Shown one piece after another: positions 8,802 to 18,644 of a stretch of 64,000 nucleotides of DNA; positions within the stretch are counted from its first letter, which is position 1, and each line of letters opens with the position of its first letter. The notes under the pieces are model-generated. The model was given only the letters and a program-made list of their open reading frames with translations, was not told the origin of the DNA and made no database searches. A program made the position numbers and the translations under genes. The stretch comes from Mycolicibacterium neworleansense (GTDB lineage Bacteria > Actinomycetota > Actinomycetes > Mycobacteriales > Mycobacteriaceae): assembly GCF_001245615.1 (NCBI RefSeq), contig NZ_CWKH01000001.1, forward strand, positions 62,001-126,000. Reading direction: 5' to 3'.

Positions 8802-9527
8802 TCAGTACAGGATCGCCGATAGTTCGTTTGCCGCTCGCACCACGGCGTCCTTGCCGCCCAGTACGACGTCTTCGCGGTGCGAGATGAGATTGATGCAGGT
8901 GGGTGGGGACGGCAGGCGCCGACGGACGGGCACGGCCAGGCCGTAGGTGTCCGGTTCGATCTCGCCATGGGTGATCACCCAGCCCTGTTCGCGGGTCCGG
9001 CGGACCAGTTCGCGTTCACCGGGACGTGGCGGCATGCTCGCCAGCAGCGCCACCCCGGCCGCACCACGGTCCAGCGGGTGGCGGCTGCCTTCGTGGAACG
9101 ACAGTTGATAGAAGACCTGCGTCGGGACGATCACCGCGACCGCCACCTGTTGATCGCCCTCGGCCACCAGCAGCGACACCGTGCTGCCGAGTTCGTCGGC
9201 GAGCGCGCGCAGGGTCGGGACGCTGAGCGCACGCATGTTGTTGTCGAAGGACGCACCGAGCGCGGCCAGCCCGGCGCCGGGCCGGTAGCGGCCGTCCTCA
9301 CCCTTTGTCACATAACGGAACTGGCTCAGGGTGGCCAGCAACCGGTAGGCGATCGTGCGATGGGCCCCGACATGGTCGGCGACCTGCTGCACCGTCAGCC
9401 CGGTCGGTGCCGCGGCAATGGCTGCGAGCGCGCTCAAACCGCGCGCCAGCGTCTGTGAACCGGGCGCTCCGGTAGGAGTGCCGTCGGTCTTCGATTGTGG
9501 CTGCGGCTGGGTTGCTTTGGCCGGCAT
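8802..9527 (-). CDS. IclR-family transcriptional regulator
   Basis: A 241-aa protein with an N-terminal winged helix-turn-helix (LTVQQVADHVGAHRTIAYRLL, about residues 43-63) and a C-terminal ligand-binding domain with an HPLDRGAAG segment, as in IclR regulators. IclR proteins commonly control aromatic catabolism, including mhp genes in enterobacteria (MhpR). It is divergent from mhpC, so it is a candidate regulator of the mhp operon. AAGGAGGGG precedes the ATG at 9527; the longer frame to 9704 would run into mhpC. Confidence 0.88.
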   Translation of the reverse strand: MPAKATQPQPQSKTDGTPTGAPGSQTLARGLSALAAIAAAPTGLTVQQVADHVGAHRTIAYRLLATLSQFRYVTKGEDGRYRPGAGLAALGASFDNNMRALSVPTLRALADELGSTVSLLVAEGDQQVAVAVIVPTQVFYQLSFHEGSRHPLDRGAAGVALLASMPPRPGERELVRRTREQGWVITHGEIEPDTYGLAVPVRRRLPSPPTCINLISHREDVVLGGKDAVVRAANELSAILY

Positions 9528-9657
9528 CGCGCCCCTCCTTGACAGATAGAACCGCGAGAGTGATGCTCTGATAATAATGCACGCGGATGTGCGATATGTG
9601 AGCAAAGTGCTTACAAATTTGGAGAACAACGTTCTCCCTACCTCCGGAGAGGGGAAC
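9528..9657. promoter_or_regulatory. Divergent IclR/mhpC promoter with two palindromes
   Basis: Two operator-like palindromes lie side by side. The first, at 9598-9614, is GTGAGCA-AAG-TGCTTAC (6 of 7 pairs) and is a candidate IclR site. The second, at 9621-9637, is GGAGAAC-AAC-GTTCTCC, a perfect 7-bp inverted repeat of the GAGAAY-N3-RTTCTC class found elsewhere in the window. The second ends 20 bp before the mhpC start, a position suited to repression. Two regulators may therefore act on this promoter. Confidence 0.7.
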
Positions 9658-10566
9658 ATGACAAGCACTGCCGCCGGGCCGGCATCCGGTTCCGTTTCGG
9701 CCACCGAGCACGAGAGTGTCTGGGCTGACCTGCAGGGTGTCGCGTTCTCGCAGGGTTACCTCGACGTCGGCGGTGTCCGCACCCGCTACCTGCAGGCCGG
9801 CGACCCGAGCCTGCCGACGCTGGTCCTGCTGCACGGGTCGGGCGGACATGCCGAGGCCTATGTGCGCAATCTGGAATCTCATGCCCGGCATTTCTCGACG
9901 TGGTCGATCGACATGCTCGGCCACGGTTACACCGACAAGCCCGGGCACCCGCTGGAAGTCGCCCATTACGTCGATCACCTGATCGGTTTCCTGGACGCGA
10001 TCGGCGCGCAGCGCGCCCACATCTCGGGTGAGTCACTGGGCGGCTGGGTGGCCGCTCGGGCCGCCGCCGATCACCCGGACCGCATCGACCGTTTGGTGCT
10101 CAACACCGCCGGCGGCTCACAAGCCGACCCCGAGGTGATGAAGCGGATCATCACGCTGTCCATGGAGGCCGCGGAGAACCCGAGCTGGGAAACCGTGCGG
10201 GCGCGGATCAAATGGTTGATGGCCGACAAATCGAAGGATTACGACGACATCGTCGCCAGCCGGCAGGCGGTATACCGGCAGCCCGGATTCGTCGCCGCGA
10301 TGAGCGACATCATGGCACTGCAGGATCCAGAGATCCGCGCACGGAATCTGCTGGGGGAGAAGGAATACGGCTCGATCACCGCACCGACGCTGGTGTTGTG
10401 GACCAGCGACGACCCGACGGCCGACGTCAGTGAGGGCCGGCGTATCGCGTCGATGATCCCAGGCGCCCGGTTCGAGGTGATGCCCGACTGCGGGCACTGG
10501 CCGCAGTACGAAGACCCCGAGACGTTCAACCGGTTGCATCTGGACTTCCTGCTGGATGCGCAGTGA
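9658..10566 (+). CDS. mhpC: Meta-cleavage product hydrolase, MhpC-like (alpha/beta hydrolase)
   Basis: A 302-aa alpha/beta hydrolase with the nucleophile elbow GESLGG (Ser about residue 126), an acid in [10 protein letters not shown] and the catalytic histidine in DCGHWPQYE. The family hydrolyses the C-C bond of ring-fission products such as 2-hydroxy-6-oxononadienedioate. The functional call rests on its tight linkage to mhpA (4-bp GTGA overlap) and mhpB. HsaD of steroid degradation belongs to the same family. GAGAGGGG lies upstream of the ATG. Confidence 0.85.
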   Translation: MTSTAAGPASGSVSATEHESVWADLQGVAFSQGYLDVGGVRTRYLQAGDPSLPTLVLLHGSGGHAEAYVRNLESHARHFSTWSIDMLGHGYTDKPGHPLEVAHYVDHLIGFLDAIGAQRAHISGESLGGWVAARAAADHPDRIDRLVLNTAGGSQADPEVMKRIITLSMEAAENPSWETVRARIKWLMADKSKDYDDIVASRQAVYRQPGFVAAMSDIMALQDPEIRARNLLGEKEYGSITAPTLVLWTSDDPTADVSEGRRIASMIPGARFEVMPDCGHWPQYEDPETFNRLHLDFLLDAQ

Positions 10567-12242
10567 GCGAGCAAGAGGTCGACGTCCTCATCGTCGGGGC
10601 CGGGCCGGTGGGCCTGACCCTGGCGAATGCCCTTGGTATCAAGGGCGTCGCGACCCTTGTCGTGGAGGAACGTGACACCCTCATCGACTACCCGCGCGGG
10701 GTGGGGCTGGACGACGAATCGCTGCGCACCTTCCAGTCCATCGGACTGGTCGAGCCGATCCTGCCGCACACCGTACCCAACCAGATTCTGCGGTTCTACG
10801 ACGGCAACCGCCGGCTCCTGGCCGAAATGGCGCCTCCTGACGCACGGTTCGGCTGGCCCAAGCGCAACGGGTTCGTCCAGCCACTGGTCGATGCGCAACT
10901 GCTGGCCGGGCTGGACCGGTTCGAGCATGTTCAGGTGGCCTGGGGCCGCCGCATGGAGTCAGCGGTCGAGACCGCCGACGGTGTGACGGTCGAGTTCGGC
11001 CCGGACGTGCCCGCGGTGCGGGCGCGCTACGTGGTGGGGTGTGACGGCGGGCGCAGCGCCACCCGCCATCTCATGGGGGTGTCGTTCGACGGCACCACCT
11101 CGGCGACCCGATGGGTGGTGGTCGACCTGGCCAATGATCCACTGGGACACCCGAACAGCGAGGTCGGCGCCGACCCGGACCGGCCGTACGCCTCGATCTC
11201 GATCGCGCACGGCATCCGCCGGTTCGAGTTCATGATCCACGCCGACGAAACCGACGAGCAGGCCGAGGATCCCGAGTTCGTGGCGCGGCTGCTCGCTCCG
11301 TTCGTGCCGCATCCGGACAAGGTCGACGTGATCCGCCGCCGGGTCTACACCCACCACTCGCGCATCGCCGGGAACTTCCGCAAGGGCCGGTTCCTGTTGG
11401 CCGGCGACGCCGCGCATCTGATGCCGGTGTGGCAGGGCCAGGGCTACAACAGCGGGATCCGGGATGCGGCCAACTTGGGCTGGAAGCTGGCCGCGGTGGT
11501 CAAGGGGCAGGCCGGCGACGGACTGCTGGACAGCTACGACACCGAGCGCCGCAAGCATGCGCGCGCCATGATCGACCTGTCCACGTTGGTGGGGCGGGTC
11601 ATCTCGCCCACCAACCGCAAGGTCGCGGTGTTGCGGGACAAGTTGATTCGCGGTGCCTCGGTCGTTCCGGCACTCAAGCGCTATGTGCTGGAGATGCGGT
11701 TCAAGCCGATGCCGCGCTACGACCAGGGGGCGGTTTACCACCCGAAGCCGCCCACGCCGGAGTCGCCCACCGGCACGCTGTTCATCCAGCCGCGGGTGGA
11801 CACCCGCGAGCAGCCGAACGTCCTGCTCGACGATGTCATCGGGCTCAACTTCGCGGTGCTGTGCTGGAACAACAATCCGCGCGCACTGCTCGGCGAGCCG
11901 GCGTATGCGCGCTGGAAGGCCCTGGGCGCGAAGTTCATCGCCGCCCGGCCGCAGACGCAGTTGTTCTGGACCGGACACGATGCCGACCACGATGACGCCG
12001 TGGTCATCGTCGGGGACCGCACCGGGGCGCTCAAATCCTGGTTCGACGTACACGCCGAATCGGTGCTGGTCCTGCGGCCCGACCGGTGCATCGCCGGGGC
12101 CGACATCGCCCAGCGCGCCCCCGAACTGAGCAACGCCGTGTTCGACGTGCTGCACGTGCTGGAGGAAGGAGTGAACGGTGCCAGTAGCCCTGTGCTGTAT
12201 GTCCCACAGCCCACTGCTGAATCTTCCGGGACCGTCGGCTGA
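10563..12242 (+). CDS. mhpA: FAD-dependent aromatic hydroxylase, MhpA-like
   Basis: A 559-aa class A flavoprotein monooxygenase, near the length of E. coli MhpA. It has GAGPVG near residue 12, a [10 protein letters not shown] motif near 160 and [18 protein letters not shown] near 280, the last typical of the 3-(3-hydroxyphenyl)propionate hydroxylase group. It would hydroxylate a phenol ortho to its OH, giving a catechol for MhpB. Its GTG overlaps the mhpC stop. Its 3' end overlaps mhpB by 65 bp, unusually long for this operon. Confidence 0.88.
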   Translation: MSEQEVDVLIVGAGPVGLTLANALGIKGVATLVVEERDTLIDYPRGVGLDDESLRTFQSIGLVEPILPHTVPNQILRFYDGNRRLLAEMAPPDARFGWPKRNGFVQPLVDAQLLAGLDRFEHVQVAWGRRMESAVETADGVTVEFGPDVPAVRARYVVGCDGGRSATRHLMGVSFDGTTSATRWVVVDLANDPLGHPNSEVGADPDRPYASISIAHGIRRFEFMIHADETDEQAEDPEFVARLLAPFVPHPDKVDVIRRRVYTHHSRIAGNFRKGRFLLAGDAAHLMPVWQGQGYNSGIRDAANLGWKLAAVVKGQAGDGLLDSYDTERRKHARAMIDLSTLVGRVISPTNRKVAVLRDKLIRGASVVPALKRYVLEMRFKPMPRYDQGAVYHPKPPTPESPTGTLFIQPRVDTREQPNVLLDDVIGLNFAVLCWNNNPRALLGEPAYARWKALGAKFIAARPQTQLFWTGHDADHDDAVVIVGDRTGALKSWFDVHAESVLVLRPDRCIAGADIAQRAPELSNAVFDVLHVLEEGVNGASSPVLYVPQPTAESSGTVG

Positions 12243-13122
12243 ACTCCTCGACGAGATCAGAGCGGCGGTCGCGAGTGCTCGCCAGTTTGTCGCCGACTAC
12301 GACCCCGAGCTGGTCGTCACGTTCTCTCCCGACCACTACAACGGCTTCTTCTACCGGCTGATGCCTCCGTTCTGCATCGGCACCGCCGCATCCGGAGTGG
12401 GGGACTACGGGACGTACGAGGGTGCGCTCGACGTCGCCGGCGACATCGCTCAGGAGTGCGCACAGGCGGTGTGGGAGTCCGGGGTGGACATCGCGATATC
12501 GACGAGCATGGACGTCGACCACGGCACCGTGCAGCCGCTGCAGGAGTTGTTCGGCGAGGCAACCGCACGGCCCATCGTGCCGATCTTCATCAACTCGGTC
12601 GCCACCCCGCTGGGCCCGCTGTCGCGGTCCCGCGCTTTGGGGGCAGCCGTCGGCGCCTACCTGGCCACCCTCGACAAACGGGTACTGGTTCTGGGTTCCG
12701 GTGGGCTGTCGCACGATCCGCCGGTTCCGACACTGGCCACCGCGCCGCCGGCCGCGCTGGACCGGATCGTGCACGGGGCCCCGATGACCGCGGAACAGCG
12801 CATGGCCCGGCAGAGCGCGGTCAGTCAGGCCGCGCAGGATTTCGCCCACGGTGACAGTGCGTTGAGGCCGTTGAATCCCGCGTGGGACCACGGTCTGCTG
12901 GAGATCTTCGACGAGGGCCGGCTCACTGATCTGGACGGCTGGTCCAACACCTTCATCGCCATCGAAGGGGGCAATTCGGCACACGAGATCCGTACCTGGG
13001 TGGCCGCCTTCGCGGCGCTGGCAGCCAACGGGCCGTACCGGACCGGGAACCACTTCTACCGGGCGGCACCGGAATTGATCGCAGGATTCGCAATCAGGAC
13101 GGCAGTAGGAATCGCAGTATGA
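12178..13122 (+). CDS. mhpB: Extradiol ring-cleavage dioxygenase, MhpB-like (LigB fold)
   Basis: The protein is 314 aa, the same length as E. coli MhpB, and keeps the two key histidines: His115 in MDVDHG and His179 in GGLSHDPP. The N-terminal MSHSPLLN metal motif and the ASGVGDYG loop also match the class III extradiol family. It would cleave a catechol beside the diol using Fe(II). The GTG start at 12178 follows GGAGGAAGGA inside the mhpA 3' end. The ATG of the next gene overlaps its stop by 4 bp. Confidence 0.92.
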   Translation: MPVALCCMSHSPLLNLPGPSAELLDEIRAAVASARQFVADYDPELVVTFSPDHYNGFFYRLMPPFCIGTAASGVGDYGTYEGALDVAGDIAQECAQAVWESGVDIAISTSMDVDHGTVQPLQELFGEATARPIVPIFINSVATPLGPLSRSRALGAAVGAYLATLDKRVLVLGSGGLSHDPPVPTLATAPPAALDRIVHGAPMTAEQRMARQSAVSQAAQDFAHGDSALRPLNPAWDHGLLEIFDEGRLTDLDGWSNTFIAIEGGNSAHEIRTWVAAFAALAANGPYRTGNHFYRAAPELIAGFAIRTAVGIAV

Positions 13123-14915
13123 CCTCAGACACCAAGACGTTTGACGAAACGGTGGACGTGCTCATCGTCGGATCCGGCGGTGGTGGCATGACGGCGGCGC
13201 TGGCCGCCGATGCGGCCGGGCTCGACACCCTGGTGGTCGAAAAGTCCTCACATTTCGGCGGTTCCACCGCGCTCTCCGGCGGCGGCATCTGGGTGCCCGG
13301 CGCGCCCTCGCAACGCCGTGCCGGGTACGTGCCGTCGCCGGACGGGGTATTCGAGTACCTCAAGCAGATCACCGAAGGCACCGTCAGCGATGCCCGACTG
13401 CGCAAGTACGTCGAAGCCGCGCCGGAGATGATGGACTTCCTCGAGCACAACAGCGAGTGGTTCGAGTTCGTCTGGAAACCCGGCTACGCCGACTACTACC
13501 CGGAGCTGCCCGGCGGCTCCGCCCAGGGCAGCACCATCAACGTCCCGGCCATCGACCTGCGCAAGCTCGGCGAGCACGAGCAGGAACTGCTTGCCCCGCT
13601 GGCGTTGGCGCCCAAGGGAATCTGGTTCGCGCCCAAGGACCTTCGGCTCTTCTACCAGGTCCGGCAGAACTGGCGCGGCAAGGCCGTGTTGCTGAAGCTG
13701 ATCTGGCGGATGGTGCGGGCCCGGCTATTCGGGGACCGCATGGCCGCCATCGGCCAGTCACTGGCTGCCCGGATGCGCCTGGCGCTCAAACAGCACGACA
13801 TCCCGCTGTGGCTGGACGCGCCGATGACCTCGCTGATCACCGATGCCGACGGGACAGTGCTGGGCGCCGTCGTCGAGCGCGATGGCAAGCCGCAGCGGAT
13901 CCGGGCCACCGGGGGCGTGATCCTGGCCTCAGGGGGATTCGATCACGACATGGCGTGGCGCAAGGAGCACCTACCGGTCCTCGAGAAGGACTGGAGCTTC
14001 GGCAATCCGGCGGCCACTGGCGACGGTATCCGGGCGGGCGAGAAAGCCGGCGGCGCCACCGAATTGCTGGACGAGGCATGGTGGTTCCCGGCCATCTGCT
14101 GGCCTGACGGCCGACTGCAGTTCATGCTCAACGAGCGCATGATGCCGTCACAATTCGTGGTCAACGGCGACGGCAAGCGGTTCATCAACGAAGCCGCGCC
14201 CTACATGGACTTCGCCCACGCCATGATCAACGGGCAAGAATCCGGAGTCGCCCACATCCCGTGCTGGCTGGTAACCGACATCGACTCGTTCCACCGGTAC
14301 GTGGTCGCCGGGCATCTGCCCATCCCGAAGATTCCGTTCGCGCCGGTGCCGACCGGGCGAAAAGTACCCCGGGCCTGGCTGGATTCAGGTGTCGTGGTCG
14401 AAGCGCACAGCTGGGAGGAACTGGCCGGCAAGATCGGTGTGCCCGCGGAGAATCTGCGCGCCACCGCCGAGCGGTTCAACCAGTTGGCGCACGGCGGGCA
14501 CGACGACGACTTCAACCGCGGTGACAGCGCATACGACAACTACTACGGGGACCCCACCCTGCCGAATCCTAATCTGCGCCCGCTCGGCAAGCCGCCGTAC
14601 TACGCGTTCCAGATCATCCTCGGCGACCTGGGCACCTCCGGCGGTCTGCGTACCGACGAACACGCCCGGGTCCTGCGCGCCGACGAGTCCGTCGTCGAGG
14701 GGCTCTACGCGGTCGGCAATGTCTCGGCAGCCGTCATGGGGCGCAGCTACGCCGGTGCGGGCGCGACCATCGGGCCCGCGATGACCTTCGGGTATGTAGC
14801 GGCCCGGCACATCGCCGATCTGTCCGCAGAAAACCGTGCCGTGCAACCAGTCTCGCAAGGTGCCAACCAATCAGTCCAGGACACCGTCAGCAACCCCTCA
14901 GGAGGAGACCGATGA
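13119..14915 (+). CDS. 3-Ketosteroid delta1-dehydrogenase-like flavoprotein
   Basis: A 598-aa FAD protein closely patterned on Kst[11 protein letters not shown] near residue 18, [16 protein letters not shown] near 46, [12 protein letters not shown] near 126, and [20 protein letters not shown] near 546. The tyrosines in the DYYPE and SYAGAG segments fit KstD catalytic positions. KstD desaturates ring A of 3-ketosteroids. Here it is embedded between mhpB and a luciferase-like gene, so it may instead desaturate another cyclic ketone toward a phenol. The last 30 residues are a polar tail. Confidence 0.88.
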   Translation: MTSDTKTFDETVDVLIVGSGGGGMTAALAADAAGLDTLVVEKSSHFGGSTALSGGGIWVPGAPSQRRAGYVPSPDGVFEYLKQITEGTVSDARLRKYVEAAPEMMDFLEHNSEWFEFVWKPGYADYYPELPGGSAQGSTINVPAIDLRKLGEHEQELLAPLALAPKGIWFAPKDLRLFYQVRQNWRGKAVLLKLIWRMVRARLFGDRMAAIGQSLAARMRLALKQHDIPLWLDAPMTSLITDADGTVLGAVVERDGKPQRIRATGGVILASGGFDHDMAWRKEHLPVLEKDWSFGNPAATGDGIRAGEKAGGATELLDEAWWFPAICWPDGRLQFMLNERMMPSQFVVNGDGKRFINEAAPYMDFAHAMINGQESGVAHIPCWLVTDIDSFHRYVVAGHLPIPKIPFAPVPTGRKVPRAWLDSGVVVEAHSWEELAGKIGVPAENLRATAERFNQLAHGGHDDDFNRGDSAYDNYYGDPTLPNPNLRPLGKPPYYAFQIILGDLGTSGGLRTDEHARVLRADESVVEGLYAVGNVSAAVMGRSYAGAGATIGPAMTFGYVAARHIADLSAENRAVQPVSQGANQSVQDTVSNPSGGDR

Positions 14916-16219
14916 AGATTTCGCTGTTCTACGAGTTCCCACTGCCCCGGCCGTGGTCGGAGGATGACGAACATCAGCTGTTCCAGCACGGCCTGACCGA
15001 GGTGGAGGCCGCCGACAAGGCCGGCTTCTCCACCGTCTGGCTCACCGAGCATCACTTCCTCGAGGAGTACTGCCATTCCACCGCGCCGGAGATGTTCCTG
15101 GCCGCCGCCAGCCAGCGCACCAAGGACATCCGGCTGGGGTTCGGTGTCATGCACCTGCCGCCACCGATCAATCACCCGGCCCGCATCGCCGAACGCGTCG
15201 CCACCCTGGATCACCTGTCCAACGGGCGCGTGGAGTTCGGCACCGGTGAGGGTTCCTCGGTCGCCGAGCTCGGTGGGTTCGACATCGACCCGGCCGACAA
15301 GCGCACGATGTGGGAAGAGGCCCTTGAGGTTTCGATCCGCTGTATGACCGAGGCGCCGTTCACCGGTTTCAAGGGTGAGCATGTCGAGATGCCCGCCCGC
15401 AACGTGATCCCCAAGCCGCTGCAGAAGCCGCACCCGCCGGTCTGGGTGGCCTGCACCCGCCCGTCCTCGGTGCAGATGGCGGCGCAGAAGGCCATCGGTG
15501 CGCTGAGCTTCGCCTACACCGGCCCCGAGGCGCTCAAGGAGCGGGTCGACGGGTACTACAAGGAATTCGAAGAGCAGGGTGCGCCCATCACCCCGGCGAT
15601 CAACCCCAACATCCTGGCCATCGGCGGTGACCTGTCGATGATGGTGGCCCGCTCCGATGACGAGGCACTCAAGCGCCTCGGTATCGGTGGTGGCTTCTTC
15701 TCGTTCGGGATCATGCACTACTACCTGACCGGCATGCACACGCCCGGCCGCACCAAGGTGTGGGAGCGATACGAAGAGGCGGTCAAGGAAGATCCGACGC
15801 TGGCCTACGGACCCGGCCGCGGCGCCATCGGTTCACCCGACACCGTGCGGGAATTCCTGCGCAGCTACGAGGCCAGCGGTGTCGACGAGATCATCTTGCT
15901 GCTCAACCCGCGCAGCCACGAGGGCACCATGGAGTCCATCGAGATCATGGGTAAGGAGATTCTGCCCGAGTTCATCGAGCGAGATGCGAAGGCGGTGGCG
16001 GACAAGGCCAAACGTCTGGAACCGGTGATCGAGAAGGTCGAGTCGCGCCGCCGGCCTTCGGAGGCGCCGCTGTTCGACGAGACCTACGCCTTCGGCGGCC
16101 TGCCCACCGGCCGCGACAAGTTCACCGCCGGCGAGATCCCCGAGGCGATGGCCGAGATCAACGAGGGCCGCGTCAAGGCCGCCGCGGCTGAGAAGGCAGC
16201 TCGCGAAGCAGCCGGCTGA
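14912..16219 (+). CDS. Luciferase-like flavin-dependent oxidoreductase
   Basis: A 435-aa LLM-family TIM-barrel protein with FYEFPLPRPW at the N-terminus, WLTEHHFLEEY near residue 44 and GTGEGSSVAELGGF near 111. It probably works as a two-component monooxygenase using reduced FMN, and the FMN reductase gene at 18063 in the same operon could supply it. F420-dependent activity is the alternative. The C-terminal 70 residues are a charged extension rich in Lys, Glu and Ala. It starts in an ATGA overlap with the KstD-like gene, preceded by AGGAGGA. Confidence 0.85.
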   Translation: MKISLFYEFPLPRPWSEDDEHQLFQHGLTEVEAADKAGFSTVWLTEHHFLEEYCHSTAPEMFLAAASQRTKDIRLGFGVMHLPPPINHPARIAERVATLDHLSNGRVEFGTGEGSSVAELGGFDIDPADKRTMWEEALEVSIRCMTEAPFTGFKGEHVEMPARNVIPKPLQKPHPPVWVACTRPSSVQMAAQKAIGALSFAYTGPEALKERVDGYYKEFEEQGAPITPAINPNILAIGGDLSMMVARSDDEALKRLGIGGGFFSFGIMHYYLTGMHTPGRTKVWERYEEAVKEDPTLAYGPGRGAIGSPDTVREFLRSYEASGVDEIILLLNPRSHEGTMESIEIMGKEILPEFIERDAKAVADKAKRLEPVIEKVESRRRPSEAPLFDETYAFGGLPTGRDKFTAGEIPEAMAEINEGRVKAAAAEKAAREAAG

Positions 16220-16221
16220 CC

Positions 16222-17055
16222 GTGACCGCACTGGACGAGTTGGTGCGCTACGACGGCAAACACGTCGTGGTCACCGGCTGCGGGTCGGGCATCGGCGCCG
16301 AGGTGACCCGCGCGCTGGGCGAGCTCGGAGCCCGGGTGACCGGGCTCGACATCCGGCCACCCGATCGCCTGCCCGAGCAGTTCATCGAACTGGACCTGGC
16401 GGACCCGGAATCCGTCGACCGTGCTGCAGGTGCGGTCGATGGACCGGTGGACGCGCTGTTCAATGTGGCCGGGGTGTCGTCCGGGATCGGCAATCCGTTG
16501 CTGGTGGTGCGGATCAACTTCCTGGGCACGCGGCAGTTCACCGAGGCGGTGCAGGACCGCATCACCGCAGGAGGATCGATCACCTCGGTCTCCTCTCTGG
16601 CGGCTTCGGGCTACCGCGAAAACCTCAACACCACAGCGGGGTTGGTCAACACGCGATCGGTCGGCGAGGGCTTGCAGTGGTGTGCCGATCACCCCGAGGC
16701 GCTGGCCGACGGCGGCTACCGGCTGTCCAAGGAGGCGATGATTCTCTACGGCATGCGCCGTGTCGGCGAGCTCGGCGCCCGCGGGATCCGGATCAACTGC
16801 ACCGCGCCGGGGGTGACCGAAACACCCATTCTCGACCAGTTGCGCTCGGCCTACGGGCAGCAGTATCTCGATTCGTTCACCACTCCGCTGGGCCGCAAAT
16901 CCGAGGCTGCCGAGCAGGCTGCGCTGCTGGCTTTCCTGGGAAGTCCGGCTGCCAGTTACGTGACCGGGCAGGTTATCTGGGCCGATGGCGGCATTCTCGC
17001 CCAGCGGGAGGCATCGCTGGTCGATGCTGTAGTCGACCCTGAGCAGAGGAGCTGA
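16222..17055 (+). CDS. SDR, 3-alpha-hydroxysteroid dehydrogenase/coniferyl-alcohol dehydrogenase-like
   Basis: A 277-aa SDR with TGCGSGIG near residue 17, FNVAG in place of NNAG, and the catalytic YRLSK near 168. The short Rossmann half and the insertion between the catalytic Ser and Tyr (SVSSLAASGYREN to the tyrosine) match the 3-alpha-HSD/carbonyl reductase subgroup. It would oxidise a ring or side-chain alcohol. Its GTG start lies 2 bp after the previous stop, within the long mhp operon. Confidence 0.85.
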   Translation: MTALDELVRYDGKHVVVTGCGSGIGAEVTRALGELGARVTGLDIRPPDRLPEQFIELDLADPESVDRAAGAVDGPVDALFNVAGVSSGIGNPLLVVRINFLGTRQFTEAVQDRITAGGSITSVSSLAASGYRENLNTTAGLVNTRSVGEGLQWCADHPEALADGGYRLSKEAMILYGMRRVGELGARGIRINCTAPGVTETPILDQLRSAYGQQYLDSFTTPLGRKSEAAEQAALLAFLGSPAASYVTGQVIWADGGILAQREASLVDAVVDPEQRS

Positions 17056-17057
17056 GC

Positions 17058-18056
17058 TTGGCCGGAACGATGACCGAGTTTCGCAAGGTCGCCGACGATG
17101 TGCGCAACTGGGGCCGGTGGGGTTCGGGTGATGAGCTCGGGACGCTGAACCTGATCACCCCCGGCAAGGTGGCCGAGGGTGCCTCACTGGTCAACCACGG
17201 CAAGGTGTTCGCGCTCGGCGGCGATTTCTCGGCGGCCGGCCCACAAGGGGCGTTCCAGTTCCGGCAGAACCCCACGCATGTGATGACCGTCGACGGCGGG
17301 GACGCGAACACGCTGGCGCAGTACGGGCCGCAGTGGCTGCGCAACTCGGTGGCCCACCAGGTCAGTGAGTTCTTCGTGGACAACCCGTTCCGCTTCAACG
17401 ACGACATGATCGTCATGCCGCTGCAGGCCGCCACACAGTGGGACGCGCTGTCGCACGTCTACTACGAGGACAAGCTCTACAACGGATTCCCGGCCGATTC
17501 GGTCACCAGCTTCGGCGCCTTCCACTGCGGCATCGACAAGGTGGACGGCAAGGGCATCACGTCTCGCGGGGTGCTACTGGATGTGGTCCGTCACCGTGGC
17601 GCCGAGCAGTTCCTCGAACCGGGCAATCCGATCACCCCCGCCGAACTCGACGATGTGGCCAGGGCGCAAAAGGTGGTCATCACATCCGGTGACATCATCG
17701 TGGTGCACACCGGTTGGTGGACACGGTTCCTGGCCAATGGTGACGGGGCCGAGCCCGGCTCCGGCCTGGACTGGCACTGCGCCTCATGGCTGCACGATCA
17801 TCAGGTCGCCGCGGTGGCCGCCGACAATCTGATGGTCGAAGATCCCGACCCGGCCAACGGCGTCGAGGGCACGTTCCTGCCCATGCACATGCTGTGCTTG
17901 CGCGATATGGGCCTGATGCTCGGGGAGTACTGGGATCTGGGGGCACTGGCCGCAGACTGTGCGGCCGACGGCGTCTACGAGTTCCAGCTCATCGCCCCGC
18001 CGCTGCGGGTGACGGGGGCCGTCGGGTCTCCGGTGAATCCCATTGCGATCAAGTGA
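17058..18056 (+). CDS. Cyclase-family (kynurenine formamidase-like) hydrolase
   Basis: A 332-aa member of the metal-dependent cyclase family. The family HxGTHxDxxxH metal site appears as ATQWDALSHV near residue 122, the form common in actinobacterial members, and later HTGWW and PMHMLCLRDMG segments complete the fold. Such enzymes hydrolyse amides, lactones or cyclic diketones. Here it could open a lactone or ring product of the upstream oxidations. A TTG at 17058 with AGAGGAG upstream is preferred over ATG 17070. Confidence 0.8.
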   Translation: MAGTMTEFRKVADDVRNWGRWGSGDELGTLNLITPGKVAEGASLVNHGKVFALGGDFSAAGPQGAFQFRQNPTHVMTVDGGDANTLAQYGPQWLRNSVAHQVSEFFVDNPFRFNDDMIVMPLQAATQWDALSHVYYEDKLYNGFPADSVTSFGAFHCGIDKVDGKGITSRGVLLDVVRHRGAEQFLEPGNPITPAELDDVARAQKVVITSGDIIVVHTGWWTRFLANGDGAEPGSGLDWHCASWLHDHQVAAVAADNLMVEDPDPANGVEGTFLPMHMLCLRDMGLMLGEYWDLGALAADCAADGVYEFQLIAPPLRVTGAVGSPVNPIAIK

Positions 18057-18062
18057 GGAATC

Positions 18063-18644
18063 ATGACGTCAACTGAGAAGGTGCCCTTCGTGGTGGGGCT
18101 CGGTGGCACCCTGCGCGCCGATTCCTCGACCGAGCGGGCCGTGCGTTACTGCCTGGAATCGGTAGAGCGGCAAGGGGGCCGGACCCGGATGTTCGCCGGG
18201 CCGGATCTGGAGCTGCCGATGTATGCGCCGCATTCCCTGGAGCGCACGCCCGCAGCTCTGGAGTTCGTCTCCGCGCTGCGTGACGCCGACGCGGTGGTGG
18301 TCGGCTCACCCGGCTATCACGGTGCGATCTCCGGTCTGGTCAAGAACGCCTTGGACTACATCGAGGATCTGCGAGAGGACCCTCGGGTCTACCTGGACAA
18401 CACCCCATGGGGCTGCATCAGCTGCGCCTACGGCTGGCAGGCCGCGGTCGGAACCCTGGGGCAGCTGCGTTCGATCGGTCACGCACTGCGCGCCTGGCCG
18501 ACCCCGCTGGGGGTGGCCATCAACTCCGCGGACAAGATCTGGGCTGAGACAGGCGAATTGGCCGACGGCACGGTGCGCGGCCAACTCGAGATGCTGGCCA
18601 CTCAGCTGCTCACCTTCGGCCGGTCGAACGGAGCTGCGCAGTGA
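18063..18644 (+). CDS. NAD(P)H-dependent FMN reductase
   Basis: A 193-aa flavodoxin-fold protein with GGTLRADSSTERAV near residue 14 (FMN phosphate site) and GSPGYHGAISGLVKNALDYI near 81. It would reduce free FMN or a quinone. The likely partner is the luciferase-like enzyme at 14912 in the same operon. Its stop overlaps the next gene's GTG by 4 bp. Confidence 0.87.
   Translation: MTSTEKVPFVVGLGGTLRADSSTERAVRYCLESVERQGGRTRMFAGPDLELPMYAPHSLERTPAALEFVSALRDADAVVVGSPGYHGAISGLVKNALDYIEDLREDPRVYLDNTPWGCISCAYGWQAAVGTLGQLRSIGHALRAWPTPLGVAINSADKIWAETGELADGTVRGQLEMLATQLLTFGRSNGAAQ

Noticed and set aside
9555..9569. GAGAG/CTCT imperfect repeat near the IclR start
   Set aside because: It has too many mismatches to the GAGAAY-N3-RTTCTC pattern to count as another operator.
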